Of a stretch of 64,000 bases of DNA, positions 43,873-55,447 are shown in pieces. Both the position numbers and the translations under genes were made by a program. The DNA is taken from positions 617,782,092 through 617,846,091 of the forward strand of contig NC_133328.1 of NCBI RefSeq assembly GCF_042186555.1, read 5' to 3'. How positions within the stretch are numbered: position 1 is the first letter of the stretch; each line of letters opens with the position of its first letter. Source of the stretch: Aquarana catesbeiana. Taxonomy: Eukaryota > Chordata > Amphibia > Anura > Ranidae. Under the pieces are notes generated by a model that saw nothing but the letters and a program-made list of their open reading frames with translations, searched no databases and was not told where the DNA came from.

Positions 43873-45412
43873 TACTGTGCACAATTATTAGGCAAGTTGT
43901 ATTTTTGAGGATTAATTTCATTATTGAACAAAACTACAGTGCTCTCGGTCAATCCAAAATGTTAATAAACCTCAAACCTGAATATTTAAGAAAGTAAAAG
44001 TGAGGTATGGGCTTTCTTAGGAGAATATTTATGTGTGCACAATTATTAGGCAACTATTAATGTGCAGAATTATTATGCAACTAAATGAAAAACTTATATT
44101 TTCCCGTATCACTTGTTTATAAAGTGAGAATAATAAACAAACAACTCAAAATTTACAAATAAACATTTCTAACATTCCAAAAAAAAAATTAAAAATCAGT
44201 GATCAATATAGCCACCCTTTTCAATAACGGTCATAAGCCTTCCATTTCTGTAGTCTGTCAGTTTCATAATCTATTGACTATCAATTTTTTTGTGCAGCAG
44301 CAACCACAGCCTCCCAGACACTGTTCAGAGAGGTGTGCTGTTTTCCTTCACCGTAAATCATAAGTTCTCAATCAGGTTTAGGTCAAGTGGGGGGGGGGGG
44401 GGGGGGCGCATGTCGTCATTCTTTCATCTTTAAGGCCTTTACTGGCTAGCCACGCATTGGAATACTTCATTGAATGCAATGGAGCATTGTGCTGCATAAA
44501 TAATCATGGTGGTCTTAAAAGATAGACTTTTTCCTGTACCACTACTTGAAGAAAGTGTCTTCTAAAAACTGGCAGTAGGTTTGGGAGTTAATTTTAAATC
44601 CATCTTCAACCCAAAAAGGTCCAACTAGCCCATCTTTAATAATACCAGCCCATTCCAGTACCCCACCTCCACCTTGCTGGTGTCTGAGTGGAAGTGGAGC
44701 TCTGTGCCAGTTATTGATCCAGCCACAGGTCCATCCATCTGGTCCGCCAAGAGTCACTCTCATTTCATTAGTCCATAAAACCTTTGAAAAATCTGCCTTC
44801 AGATATTTCTTGGGCCAGTCTTGACATTTCAACTTGTGTGTCTTGTTCAGTGGTGGTCGGGTTTCAGCCTTCCTTACCTTGGCCATGTCTCTGAGCACTG
44901 AACACCTTGTACTTCTGGGCACTCCAGGTAGGTTGCAGTTCTGGAATATGACGGCTCTGGAAGATAATAGCTTCCTGGTAGCTTCATGTTTGATTCTTCT
45001 CCAATCTTTGGCAGTTTTATTTGCGTCTTTTTTTTCTCAACACTTTTCTTGCGACCCTATTGACTATTTTCAACAAAGCGTTTGATGGTTCTGTGATTAC
45101 GCCCCTATATTTTAGCAATTGCAGGAGTGCTGCATCCCTCTGAAAGACTTTTTACTATTTTGGACTTTTCAGAGTCAGTTACTTTTCTTTTTTGGTCCAT
45201 TTTCCCTGAGAAAAAGAAGCTGCCTAATAATTATGTACAACTTGATTTAGGGTGTTGCTTGCCTTAGGCCACACCCTCCATCATTACACAAATACAATGA
45301 AGCTTAAATCCAATAAGCATTAAAGTTTATACAGCTTGGAGTTGGACAATATGCATAAAAATGATGATTTGGTCGAAATACTCACTTGCCTAACAATTGT
45401 GCACACAGTGTA
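43873..45412. mobile_element. Fourth Tc1/mariner-superfamily element (AATTATTAGGCAAGT ends)
   Basis: Left TACTGTGCACAATTATTAGG + CAAGT and right ACTTGCCTAACAATTGTGCA + CACAGTGTA are inverted ends with TA flanks. The left end motif CACAATTATTAGGCAA recurs at 44038. A G-run of 17 lies at 44390-44406. Confidence 0.88.
44210..45200 (-). pseudogene. Transposase pseudogene of the 43.9-kb element
   Basis: The minus strand starts MDQKRKVTDSEKSKI near 45200. It later has KAETRPPLNKTHKLKCQDWP, then VLWTNEMRVTLGGPDGW and EDGFKINSQTYCQFLEDTFF. The expected WTDE is WTNE, so the first catalytic Asp is lost. The downstream part (44210-44530) retains only broken frames. The 126-codon open block at 44542-44922 is the best-preserved part. 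Confidence 0.8.
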
Positions 45413-45466
45413 TATATTTGTACAATTTTTGCAATTAGTTTGTACTAATGTGTCTTTTATATCTTT

Positions 45467-45692
45467 AGAAGAAATTAGCCAGTAACCCGGTACTTTCCTA
45501 GTTCCAAATTCTTAGGCTACATTAAAAGTGGTACAAAATAGCTAAAGTGTTTTGGCCATGACACCTTTCTTCAAAGCTTTGAAGAAGGCAGTCATGGCCG
45601 AAACATGTAAGCTATTTTGTGCCGCTTTTAATGTAGCTTAATAAAGAATTTGGAACTTGGAACGTACCGGGTTGCTGGCTGATTTCTTTGAT
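45467..45692. mobile_element. Fold-back element with near-perfect arms
   Basis: The left arm AGAAATTAGCCAGTAACCCG + GTAC and the right arm GTACCGGGTTGCTGGCTGAT + TTCT are complementary. Pairing continues through TTCCAAATTCTTAGGCTACA / TGTAGCTTAATAAAGAATTT. A central inverted pair, GGCCATGAC...GTCATGGCC, closes the hairpin. Confidence 0.85.
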
Positions 45693-46998
45693 GGATTGAT
45701 GCCTTGGGAGCACACACACCAGCCATGAACTTCTGCCCACCACAATCTCTATGTGGTAACAGACCGGTTGAGAGTGGGTAAAGCTTCATAGTAATGTGTC
45801 TTTACGCCCAATTTATTTTATAATTGAGGGGCTGTAAACACACTTTTTTGAGTGGCACTTAGTGGTTGATAGCACGAAAAATTAATTTTTCTTTTTTGCT
45901 TTGGTGGAGAAGTGTCATCAATTTTCTTTTGCTGTCTTTGTCCTCGTTGAGAAGATTCCCCTCATTTCCTGTTGCGTTTCATTGGGAAATTGCCCCAAAT
46001 GTAGGGAGAATGAGACGCTTGAAAGAGATTCTGATGCTTCTCCACTCTATCAAAAAAATACGTTTTAGCTGGGCTTGCACTTTCCACAGCATACCTGTTC
46101 CAGCCAGAACATTTAGGTCATCTGGAGGTGGAAAAGCCTTTTAACAAAAGATATTACATCACAGACGCAAACCTCTTGCACCCCGGTAGTAGTAGTGATG
46201 AGGCGTATCTTCTAAGACTTGAATTGGTAAACCAATGATTCAGGTTGTTTTTCTCTCTATTTTCACTGTTACGAACAAAAATGCACTTCTATGATAACAT
46301 TTTAAAGTTTTTACTGGGTATCTGTATTGATCATTAGTTGAATTTATTAACAGTATCTTCACTTTGCATACTTGCAAATGCAAGTCATAGTTTATTTTGT
46401 AAAAAAAAGGTTAAAAACACCTATTTGTAAGGTTTTTTTTTTTTAATGATCATCTGGATTTAATAAGGTTTCTCTTTTGATGCAAACCTAAAATGTACAT
46501 TAATCCGGAGCCATGTGCGGTGTTATTTGTTGTTTTGGAAAAGCCTGGGTATATGAGCATTTTTGTATGTGCTTCTTGAAAGGAGACTGCCATTTCTTTA
46601 CAACATTTTTTTTTTTGTCTAAACCAGTGTGACCTCTTGTGTTCTGTAGATCTGACAATGTGTGTGTGTACTTTTTATGATCTTAAAGTTGTTGAAGTTA
46701 ATGTGAAATAAAATGTGTTTATTTACATGTTGTGACTGTTATTTAAGAATTTCTGCTTGCGTCAGTTTAACATTTTTTTTTGGGAATGGTTGTACCAGAC
46801 TCTGACTTGATCAGTTTGGGAAGAGAAAGATTAAGGTGTCCTCTTCCAGCATCATTTTTTTTTTTTTTAGTTATGGTACAGCCACACCACAAAGCAAGTA
46901 TTTTCTTTGACATTTTATTAAAAAGAGATGCGCAACAATAACAAACCTAAAATTTAGTAGTATAGAGAGACATAGATTTTGATAGAAATGAAAAAGTT
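45693..46998. other. Intron sequence with one possible polyadenylation signal
   Basis: Contains the TTTCCTGTTGCGTTTC repeat word near 45970. AATAAA occurs at 46707-46712 with a T/GT-rich zone after it (GTTGTGACTG). Nothing indicates an exon upstream, so this is only a possible intronic cleavage site. Confidence 0.3.
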
Positions 46999-47245
46999 TG
47001 GGCCCTTTCACATGGGCAATCCACTGATCCCCGCTGAGCAGGTGGATGACAGGACTGTCTCCGCACACTGTGCTGAGACAGAACTGTCAGAGCCCTGCTC
47101 TCCTGTATGGGGAAATCGGATGAAAACAGACCGTCTGTCCATTTTCACCCGATCTGCCAGACGGATGGAAAATGGGGTCTCCATCCGTCTGGATTTTACG
47201 GACAGGATTGGATAGCAGGGGGTGTCAGCGGACATGTCACATGAG
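46999..47245. mobile_element. Harbinger-like MITE, right end decayed
   Basis: The left end GGGCCCTTTCACATGGGC is of the TTTCACA type seen at 33725 and 58591. The interior has an inverted pair AGACGGATGGAAAATGGG / CCATTTTCACCCGATCTG and repeated CCGTCTG words. The expected right end is replaced by GACATGTCACATGAGACC. Confidence 0.55.
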
Positions 47246-47355
47246 ACCAAATGGTAACTGAAGAAATGTAAAACAAATAAAACATTTAAACAAGTAAATA
47301 TAATGTACAATTCCTATCCATTTTCGAAAGCTGAAGCAAAATGATTAAAAATTTG

Positions 47356-47796
47356 TTAAAGTGGAAGTCCATGCAAAATCTTAAATCTCTGCATCTATAG
47401 ACACCAGGGATCTAACACTAACTTCTCTATCCCTGTAAAGAAAAGATAAGTATACATACCTTTTTGGAAGTCGATCTGACCCACTCTGACCCGATCTCCA
47501 GCGGCAGAAACTCTGCAGCGGACATGGACAACAACGGCTGTGAAATGAATGGGAAGTGATGTCACCCATAGTCTTGCTATGGGGCTTCTGTTGTCCTCCC
47601 TCTCCTCTGCACCCGCCTACACAGAGAACCAGCGGCTGACAGCTCGACGCGGGATGCGGTCGGAACGGGTTGGATTGGCTTCCAAAAAGGTATGTATATT
47701 CGTTTTTTCTTTACAGGGATAGAGAGGTTAGTCTTAGATCCCTGAAGCCTATAGATGCAGGGATTTAAGATTTTGCATGGACTTTGACTTTAATGT
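47356..47796. mobile_element. Fold-back element carrying splice-like motifs, copy 1
   Basis: The arms TAAAGTGGAAGTCCATGCAA + AATCTTAAATC and GATTTAAGATTTTGCATGGA + C are inverted. Inside both arms are TCCCTGTAAAGAAAA and its complement TTTTTTCTTTACAGGGATAG, and CATACCTTTTTGGAAG and its complement CCAAAAAGGTATGTAT. The element at 60195-60610 has the same layout, so this is a family. Confidence 0.85.
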
Positions 47797-49056
47797 TGAT
47801 TGAGAGTTTAGTTCCGCTTTAAAGCCTAACTGAAATTTCAGGTTAAATTATCATAATACAATCCCTGGTCATCAAAACAAAAGGTCCAAAGTCTTACAGT
47901 TAATTTTCTTTACAAAGCAATCTGATTAGAAATGCCTGTCCCCTGCCAGCATGCTGCAAAGAAAGGACCCTTAAGCCTGCTACACACTATTTTTTTTTTT
48001 TTTTTCGTTTAACCCAGCAGGGCTGAGGAAAAATAAACCTGACAGCTCAGAAGGAGCCGCTGTACTAACTATGCAATGTTAGTATTGTGAATCCCCCCTG
48101 CTGTGCTATTGTGCCAGAACACTCTGTTCAGCGCTCTCAGCCATTGACTGTCGGTCGTGCCCCTTTGACAGAAGCCTGTCAGACTAGCTGCAGTACACAC
48201 GGGTCGAATGTCGGCTGGTTTCTATCAAACCGGCTAATGCCGCCAGACATTCGGCCTATGTGCCCTAGGCTTTACTCTGTATGGGCAGCTTCTAAGTCAG
48301 AGCTGGATTGCCCCAACCAGCAGGAAGCATCAGCTTTGCTGGTTGCAGAGTTTTAGGTCTGACCTCAGTTATAAGGCAACCTCTGAATCTGATGAGGAAA
48401 GAGTTTCCTGTGTAGCTGTGGAGGAAGATTTTTTGTTTTTACTATAAAAGTTTGTGCAGAAAACGAGTGGACCTAACTGCATAAGCTTAATTATTTTGAG
48501 GTCTCTATAATTTGAGGTCTTCCTTTAATGCACAAGGAGATCACAAAAGATCAAACTCAAGAGGAAGTTTCAATGGGATAGAATATTAAATCTATAAAGC
48601 TACCCGAGATGAAGAATATCTTTTCATTTTCGAAGAAATTCAAATGGTATGGCAATCGTCCCAGGATTAATTTATGTAAGGGTTTACAATTAAAAATAAG
48701 CAAAACCGTCTCAATGGAAATGGCAAGATAGAGGCTAAATGGCACATTCTTCTATGCTAGTCAACAAATGCCGCGATTGTTTCAAGCAAAGAGAAGTGGA
48801 TGAAGAACTTGCCTGTATCCACTGCACAGAAAACAATAGCAAAGAATAAACCTGAAGATTCTTCAGCCATTCCATCGTTGGCACAACTGCTTTTACTTTG
48901 TGTGAGCTTAAAAGCCAATTAATAACTGAAAAGGATAACATCATGACAAGTGTGTGCCACAACTTGTGTAACTTATCAGATGTACAAATGCTTCACAATG
49001 GCTAAAAACCTTCCAGTGTCTGAATTTAAAGTAAAGCAAAATAAAATATTTTGAAT
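47797..49056. other. Intron sequence with a decayed CTACACACT-type MITE
   Basis: From 47974 (AAGCCTGCTACACACT) to about 48270 (GCCCTAGGC) the words AGCCGGTTTGATAGAAACCA-like and CGGCTTCTGTCA resemble 55600-55760, suggesting a shared old element. The remaining sequence has no support for genes. Confidence 0.45.
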
Positions 49057-49289
49057 CCAAAAAAGGATACATTGGTCACAGGACTTTAAATGAGGCAAAT
49101 CACTTTAAAACATGATTACAAATTTAGTGCATAATAGCAGATTTAATATTGACAATTTATAGCCACAAAAAATACCAATTAAAAAGAAAATTAAGTGAGC
49201 TGAAACATAATAGTTTACCATAATACACAATATAAATTCATGACAAGTCTTGATATTCCTATACATGATATTTTTTTCAGATGAAAATA

Positions 49290-50810
49290 TAGTTGGGAAA
49301 ATAATTATTTGATCCCCTGCAGATTTTGTAAATTTGCCCACTTACAAATGGTCTATAATTTTTTATCATAGGTATATTTTTAATGATAGAGACAGAATAT
49401 CAACCAAAGATACAGAAAAAACACTTGATACAAATGTTATACATTGAGATGCAGTTCCATTAAAAACATGACTTAGTACTTGGAGAAACCCTTGTTGGCA
49501 AGCACAGAGGTAAGATGTGTCTTGTAGTTAGTGACCAGGTTTTCACACATCTTAGAAGGGATTTTGGTCCACTCTTTTTTTTTTTTTTTTTACAGATCTC
49601 TAAATCCTGGTTTCTTGGCTATCGCTTGGCAACTCGGGAGTTTCAGCTTCTTCCATAAATTTTCTATAGGATTAAGGTCTGGAGACTGGCTAGGCCACTC
49701 CATGACCTTAATGTGCTTCTTCTTGAACCACTCCTTTGTTGTCTTGGCGGTATGTTTTGGGTCATTGTCATGCTGGAAGACCCATTCATGACCCATCTTC
49801 AAGGTTCTCGTCCAAGATTTTACAATACATGGCCCCATCCATTGGCCCCTCAATACGGCAAAGTCAGCCTGTACCTTTAGCAGAGAAACTGCCCTAAAGC
49901 CTAATGATTCCACCTCCGTGCTTGACTGTAGGGATGGTGTTTTTAGGGTCATAGTCAGCATTTTTCTTCCTCCAAACACGGCGAGTCAAGTTAACGGCAA
50001 AGAGCTAAATTTTGGTCTCATCTGACCACAGCACTTTCTCCCGATTCTTCTCAAAATCATTTCGATGTTCATGGGCCTGACTGTACATGTGCCTTCTTGA
50101 GGAGGAGGACTCGCCTTTTTTTGGAGGAAGAAAAATGCTGACCATGACTCTAAAAACATAAAAACACAATCACTACAGTCAAGCACGGAGGTGGAAAAAT
50201 TATGCTTTAGGGCTGTTTCTCTGCTAAAGGTACAGACCGACGAGGCCATGTATTGTGGAATCTTGAATGAGAACCTTCTTCACTCAGCCAGAACACTGTA
50301 GAGGGGTCATGGATGGGTCTTCCAGCATGATAATGGTCCAAAACATACCGCCAAAGCAACAAAGGAGTGGCTCAAGAAGAAACACATTAAGGTCATGGAG
50401 TGACCTAGCCAGTCTCCCGAACTTACTCCTATAGAAAATTCATGGAGGGAGCTGAAACTTTGAGTTGCCAAGCGACAGCCAAGAAACCTTAAGGATTTAG
50501 AGAAGATCTGTAAAGAAGAGTGGACCAAATTCCTCCTGAGATGTGTGCAAACCTGGTCACCAACTACAAGAAATGTCTTACCTCTGTGCTTGCCAACAAG
50601 GGTTTCTCCACCAAATACTAAGTCATGTTTTGCTTGGAAATCAAATACTTATTTTGCTCACTGTCGTGTTTTTTTTCTAGATTTTTGGTAATAGTCCGTC
50701 TCTATCATTTAAAGTACACCTGTGATAAAAATTTTAGACCCTTCATTTCTTTGTAAGTGGGCAAACTTGCAAAATCTTCAAGGGATCAAATAATTATTTT
50801 CCCCACTGTA
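49290..50810. mobile_element. Palindromic Tc1-like derivative with two head-to-head transposase halves
   Basis: Ends are GGGAAAATAATTATTTGATC and GATCAAATAATTATTTTCCC, with TA on both sides. The left half has the minus-strand transposase C-terminal half (WVFQHDNDPKHTAKTTKEWF then SPDLNPIENLWKKLK, 49590-49980). The right half has the same region on the plus strand (HDNGPKHTAKATKEWL, SPELTPIENSWRELK, 50300-50560). The turn-round point is near 50105-50120. The N-terminal DNA-binding halves are absent from both arms. Each arm is about 750 bp, so it is an inverted dimer rather than a standard copy. Confidence 0.88.
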
Positions 50811-50821
50811 TTTGACTATTA

Positions 50822-51264
50822 GCAAATGGAAATACATGATTGCAAAATACAGAACGATCCACACATTTCTTGGCATCATATAACTACGCATTTCGTGGAC
50901 CCCTGTCCACTTCCTTAGTAGTTGATACAAGAAAATGATAGGTCAGCTCAAAAAGAGGAGGTGGGGGGGTAGTCGGGCTGGCTAGCAGCCCTGTGAGTGG
51001 GGGTACCAGGGAATGTCTACCCTGGGTGACGACGTGACCCAAGCGGACCTCAAGGGCAAATGGGGGCGGACCAGGTTTCCATAGCAGAGTGAATCCATGG
51101 CTTATGTACATAAGTGATGGCACTTATAGCCAGCAGTGATAATTAAAGACCCATTATAGGGAAAGGGGTTCACAGTGTCCACCAGCAAGAAAAGACAAAA
51201 ACCTAATATGTGTGGATTGTTATGTATTTTGCAATAATATATTTCCATTTGCTAATAATCATGT
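50822..51264. mobile_element. Inner fold-back element beside the Tc1 derivative
   Basis: TTAGCAAATGGAAATACATG + ATTGCAAAATAC pairs with GTATTTTGCAATAATATATT + TCCATTTGCTAA. GATCCACACA pairs with TGTGTGGATT. The loop holds a GC-richer segment with ATTTCGTGGACCCCTGTCCA. Confidence 0.75.
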
Positions 51265-51748
51265 ATTGCCATCTGAAAAAAATATCATGTATACAAATAT
51301 AAAGATTTTTCATTAATTTATATTGTGTATTATGGTAACCTATTATGGATCAGCTCACTACATTTTCTTTTTAATTGGTATTTTATTGTGTCTATAAATT
51401 GTCAATATGAAATCTGCTATCATGCAATAAATTTGTTATCGTGTACTATTATGTTTTAAAGTGTTTTGCCTCATTTAAAGTCCTGTGACCAATGTATCCT
51501 TTTTTTGTATGTATATTTAGAGATGGAGGCTCATTCCTCATGGTGCTACAGACCACATCAATTTTTCTCTAAAATATTTTAAAGTTTTAGCTAGTGCCTT
51601 GTGCTGGACTAATGGCAGGGTTAAAGGGTTAATATTGTATGTTGTATTACAGAATACACAAAACATTTTTTTTAAACTGGTAAAAATTGCAACCTTTGTC
51701 ATGTTTGTTTGCTGCTTTTGTCTATTTAGGAATATTTTACCTTGAGAA

Positions 51749-52733
51749 GGTCCATGTACACCAGGCTTAAAAAAAAAACGCAGGTTCCTTTGGCAGAAAA
51801 AAACATTCATATAGAGCGTTTTTGTACAAGAGTTTAGGAGAGTTTTGAATCTTTTAGGAGAGCTTAGGAGCATTCAGCGTTTTTTTTTTTTCCTGCCAGA
51901 AAACTGCTCTCAAAAACGTAAAATGGAAGGGTTTTTAATCCTGCCTCCAAACGTTGAGTTTAAAGTAGAACTATGGGCAAAACTTTTTTTTTTTTCCGTT
52001 TTGGATAGAGTAAGTTAACCCCCGTGAGATTTCTTTTTGCCATTCCCTGTCCCATAGCCAAACAAAAAGTGAGAGGAAATCCATAAAATTAAGGGAATTC
52101 CTTGCGGACCAATAAAACAAAAACATGTGTAGCGCTAAAAGTTCAATATAGGGACGCTAAAGTCCAACCAATAATGAAAAACATCTAAAAAAGGGAAGAA
52201 AGGTCCTCAATGTTTATAAGACTCATAGAAATTAATAGTCCATATAAATGTGGTGACTTCGTGTGAAAAACAATTCAAATGCGTGACATCCAAAGTGAAG
52301 ACAGAAGAGGCACACCACCACCGAAAATGGGAAAGCTTACCAGATCTCATGGACCCTAGAGGGCATACGCCCAAAGGGGTCGAATCAGGCTTGGGTGGTG
52401 GGTGATAGTAGATATTCCGAAAATATGATGAGGATGAACGTCAAGAAGTAAACCGTGGACTCGTGTGTCCCTCAGGATGAAGTTGAGGAGTAGATAGTGA
52501 TGATATAAAGCAAGAAGGAAAAAGGCCACATAGCGTAATTCCATAAAACAAGTATCAAAATTTATTTAAAATAAGAAATACACTCACATGTACGTCTTGT
52601 AAAATCAGCGCTGTACAGAAAATGGCGGCAGTGGGGTCCTACCCGATGCGTTTCGTCCTCTTAGACATCGCAAAACTCCTGTAGAAGCAGCGTTTTTTTT
52701 TTGTTTTGTTTTTTAAGCCAGTGTGCATGGACC
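51749..52733. mobile_element. GGTCCATG-ended MITE split by later insertions
   Basis: GGTCCATGTACACCAGGCTT and AAGCCAGTGTGCATGGACC are inverted ends. The interior from about 51960 to 52680 consists of other repeats: a TTTAAAGTAGAACTATGGGC start, then a GATGCGTTTCG-type segment near 52640. It corresponds to the simple copy at 13817-14190. Confidence 0.65.
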
Positions 52734-53123
52734 CTCACTTATTGCCCCGCTTTCACTTACATAGGAAGTGATGAAAATCTCCCAAATGGGGGACAGTATC
52801 AACAAGAAGTTTCGTCTCAAGTTGTACTTTTACACCTTTTATGCACTTTTTATGTAATTAAGTCCTGCAGAATCGGACAACACTGAAAATTCTAGTTTGA
52901 AATCAGGCTAGTGTTAACATAAGCTTGATGACCAAGATTGATGATTGTGATCTGCACGTCCAGAACTTATAAAAAGCACTTGGAATAATATATGGTAATT
53001 CCCTGATATATCCCGTATTCACGCAGAAATAAGTATTTCAATTACTTCATGTAAATGTTCTTTCCCTTGGCTAATATTTACAGTTTACATATATTTAGAA
53101 ATTAAGTGAACAGTTTATATAGT
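52734..53123. other. Intron sequence, nothing recognised
   Basis: AT-rich, no repeats within the window, no coding features. Confidence 0.35.
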
Positions 53124-53876
53124 TACCGTATATACTCGAGTATAAGTCGAATTTTTCAGCACATTATTTTGTGCTGAAAGTACCCCCCTCGACTTATACT
53201 GGAGTCAAGCACTTTTCTGCAGCAAAAAAATTAATTTTCCGAACCGAATTTGGGGCCCTGTATCTCAGGGCCACTTGGTGCTAGGAACCCCAAATTTGGT
53301 GTGCAAACCCAGTGGAACTAGTACCACAACATATCCAAAGCATTTCCTAGCACTAAGTGGCCCCGAGATACGGGGCCCCAAATCCAGTTCGGAAAATGTC
53401 ATTCTCTGCTGCAGAAAAGTGCTTGACATTTTCTGAACTGATTTTTGGGGCCCTGTATCTCAGGCCCACTTGGTACTAGAAACCCCAGCTTTGGAAATTT
53501 TATGGTGCTAGTTCCACTGGGTTTGCACACCAAATTTGGGGTTCCTAGCACTAAGTGGCTCTGAGATACGGGACCCCAAAATCGGTCAACTGTGTCCATC
53601 TGCAGCAATGTCATTTCGGGACCCTTTGGGTTCAGAGACCCCAAATTTTGGCTGCAGCTAGGGGGCATCTAGGAACCCTTAACTACCGAGTTTGAAGTTC
53701 AGGGGACCTATGGCTGCAAATGGGCACAGTGAGGCTGCAAACGGGCATTGTTGACCCTCTTTTCCACTTACAGTAGCTGCACATTTCTCACCCTCGTCTT
53801 ATACTCAGGTCAATAAGTTTTTCCCATTTTTTTGTGGTAAATTAGGGCCTCGACTTATACTCGAGTATATACGGTA
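53124..53876. mobile_element. CTCGAG-palindrome MITE, copy 3
   Basis: Ends TACCGTATATACTCGAGTAT and ATACTCGAGTATATACGGTA. The interior is the reverse complement of copy 1 (40981-41572) over most of its length, e.g. GGTGCTAGGAACCCCAAATT and GACCCTCTTTTCCACTTACA. A segment around CAGAAAAGTGCTTGAC is duplicated (53205 and 53412), which explains the extra length. Confidence 0.88.
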
Positions 53877-54657
53877 ATATTTTTTTTATAGTTGATTAAA
53901 AACTCTACAAATTAAGTTGCAAAACCAAATAAAAAATAGATTTAAAACATTAATAAATACCATAATAAAAGGCATAGAAAACCACATATTAAGCTTTTTT
54001 GCATGCCTTTTGGTAGTCATGTGTTAGGTTTGAATTTCTGTAAACAGTAAAAATATATATGAACGTGGGATAGATAAGAGTTTAAAGCATAATTAGAATA
54101 GAAATGACTTACGGTATTCAATTAAGAGTATGTGTGTATGTATATATCTATAGATGTATAGATCTATATATAGATTTAGATATAGATATATAGAGAGATA
54201 TATCTCTATATCTTTTTTATTAGTTATACAGTATTTTTTTTACCAATGTATATAAAATGGCATAAGTGTATTATAGCATAATAAAACTTTGATAGTGATA
54301 ATTAAACTGCACTAACTCGGCTCTAAACATTTTCTATAAACTTTGATAGATGTAGATCAAAGTTCATCATCTCATTTGCTGCTGTAGAGACTTGAGTTGT
54401 ATTATCAAAAGCAAATTTTAAAAAGAAGTGGAAGGGGAAACATGAATTGCCTGCTCACAGTGTAAAATTACTCATGGATAGATCTTAAAAATGGTTGATA
54501 CATTGGATGACCTGCTATAAAAAAATTCAGCTTTTTTTCCCCTTTAAGAAGTAATTGCCCAGTATTATTTTTTTCATCAGTTTACTTATTATAATAAATT
54601 ACATAGAATTCAAATCTACTAAATCATGATTTTTCATATGTGTCAGACATCCAAGCA
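53877..54657. other. AT-rich intron sequence with a GATA/TATC-rich patch
   Basis: 54130-54215 is a degenerate TAGATA/TATATC microsatellite with self-complementary pieces (AGAGAGATATATCTCT). No other features. Confidence 0.5.
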
Positions 54658-55153
54658 TTAAAGGAAAAGTTCACCTTTAGCAACATGTTACATTGTAGTT
54701 CCACCCGTGCTGCAACCGCTGCCCAATTCCCCACTCCCTGTGATAGCAGTACAGGGAGAAGTTCCCCATACTAGCTGCCACTTTTTGAAATCAGTGCCGC
54801 CGTGTGGAGCTCTGCCCACACACCCGTGCCATTCATTCACACAGCTTTGTGTGTGAATGAACTACAAGCCCTGACACCCTTTGCGGGTGTCAGCTTGTTC
54901 TCAATGAACTACCACAATGTGGTGGAGCGCTGTGGTAGTTCATTGATTCTTCCTGTCAGATTGTATCTACCTCCCCGTATGGGATGTATGGGCCCACAGA
55001 TACACTGACAGATCTGAAAGAGACCTGCATGGCACCAGCTGGTGCAATGCTTTATAGGCTACAACAACAACAAAAAAATTGCAAATTTTCTTACCTGCAA
55101 AAAAAAGTGCATTTATTATTTTTTTTTTTCTAAAGAGTGAACTTATCCTTTAA
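54658..55153. mobile_element. TTAAAGGA-ended TTAA MITE, copy 1
   Basis: TTAAAGGAAAAGTTCACC and GTGAACTTATCCTTTAA are inverted ends with TTAA at both borders. The interior has an inverted GAATGAACTAC...GTAGTTCATTGA set. A second copy is at 62343-62666, sharing TTCCTGTCAGATTGTATCT. Confidence 0.82.
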
Positions 55154-55258
55154 ATATCTTTACTGGTAGTGTTCTTCTAAAAGTATATTTGCTTCTTATT
55201 TCTGCGGTTTGTATTGTATTTGTTGAAAATGAACAGCATGGCTGAATAATAATTCTTA

Positions 55259-55447
55259 GGCTACTTTCACACTGGGCGGGCGCCAGCGGTAAAGCGGCGC
55301 TATGTTTAGCGCCACTTTACCGTCATTTTAGCAGCGCTATTTGGCCGCTAGCGGGAGGTTTTAACCCCCACTAGTGGCCAAAAACGCAGCTGCAGCGCTA
55401 TTTTTAGCACTATAGCGCCTGCAAAGCGCCTCAGTGTGAAAGTAGCC
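55259..55447. mobile_element. Short Harbinger-like MITE with TTA duplication
   Basis: GGCTACTTTCACACTG and CAGTGTGAAAGTAGCC are perfect inverted ends, flanked by TTA on both sides (55256-55258, 55448-55450). The interior is rich in AGCGGCGCT/TAGCGC words. Length 189 bp. Confidence 0.85.

Larger units (their letters stand above)
49057..51508. repeat. Outer palindrome enclosing a Tc1 derivative
   Basis: The left arm (about 49057-49285) and right arm (about 51264-51508) are inverted copies. AGGATACATTGGTCACAGGA pairs with TCCTGTGACCAATGTATCCT, AATTGACAATTTATAG-type text pairs with CTATAAATTGTCAATAT, and ACATGATATTTTTTTCAGAT pairs with ATCTGAAAAAAATATCATGT. Arms are about 230-245 bp. The Tc1 element 49290-50810 and another fold-back (50822-51264) lie in the loop. 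Confidence 0.85.
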
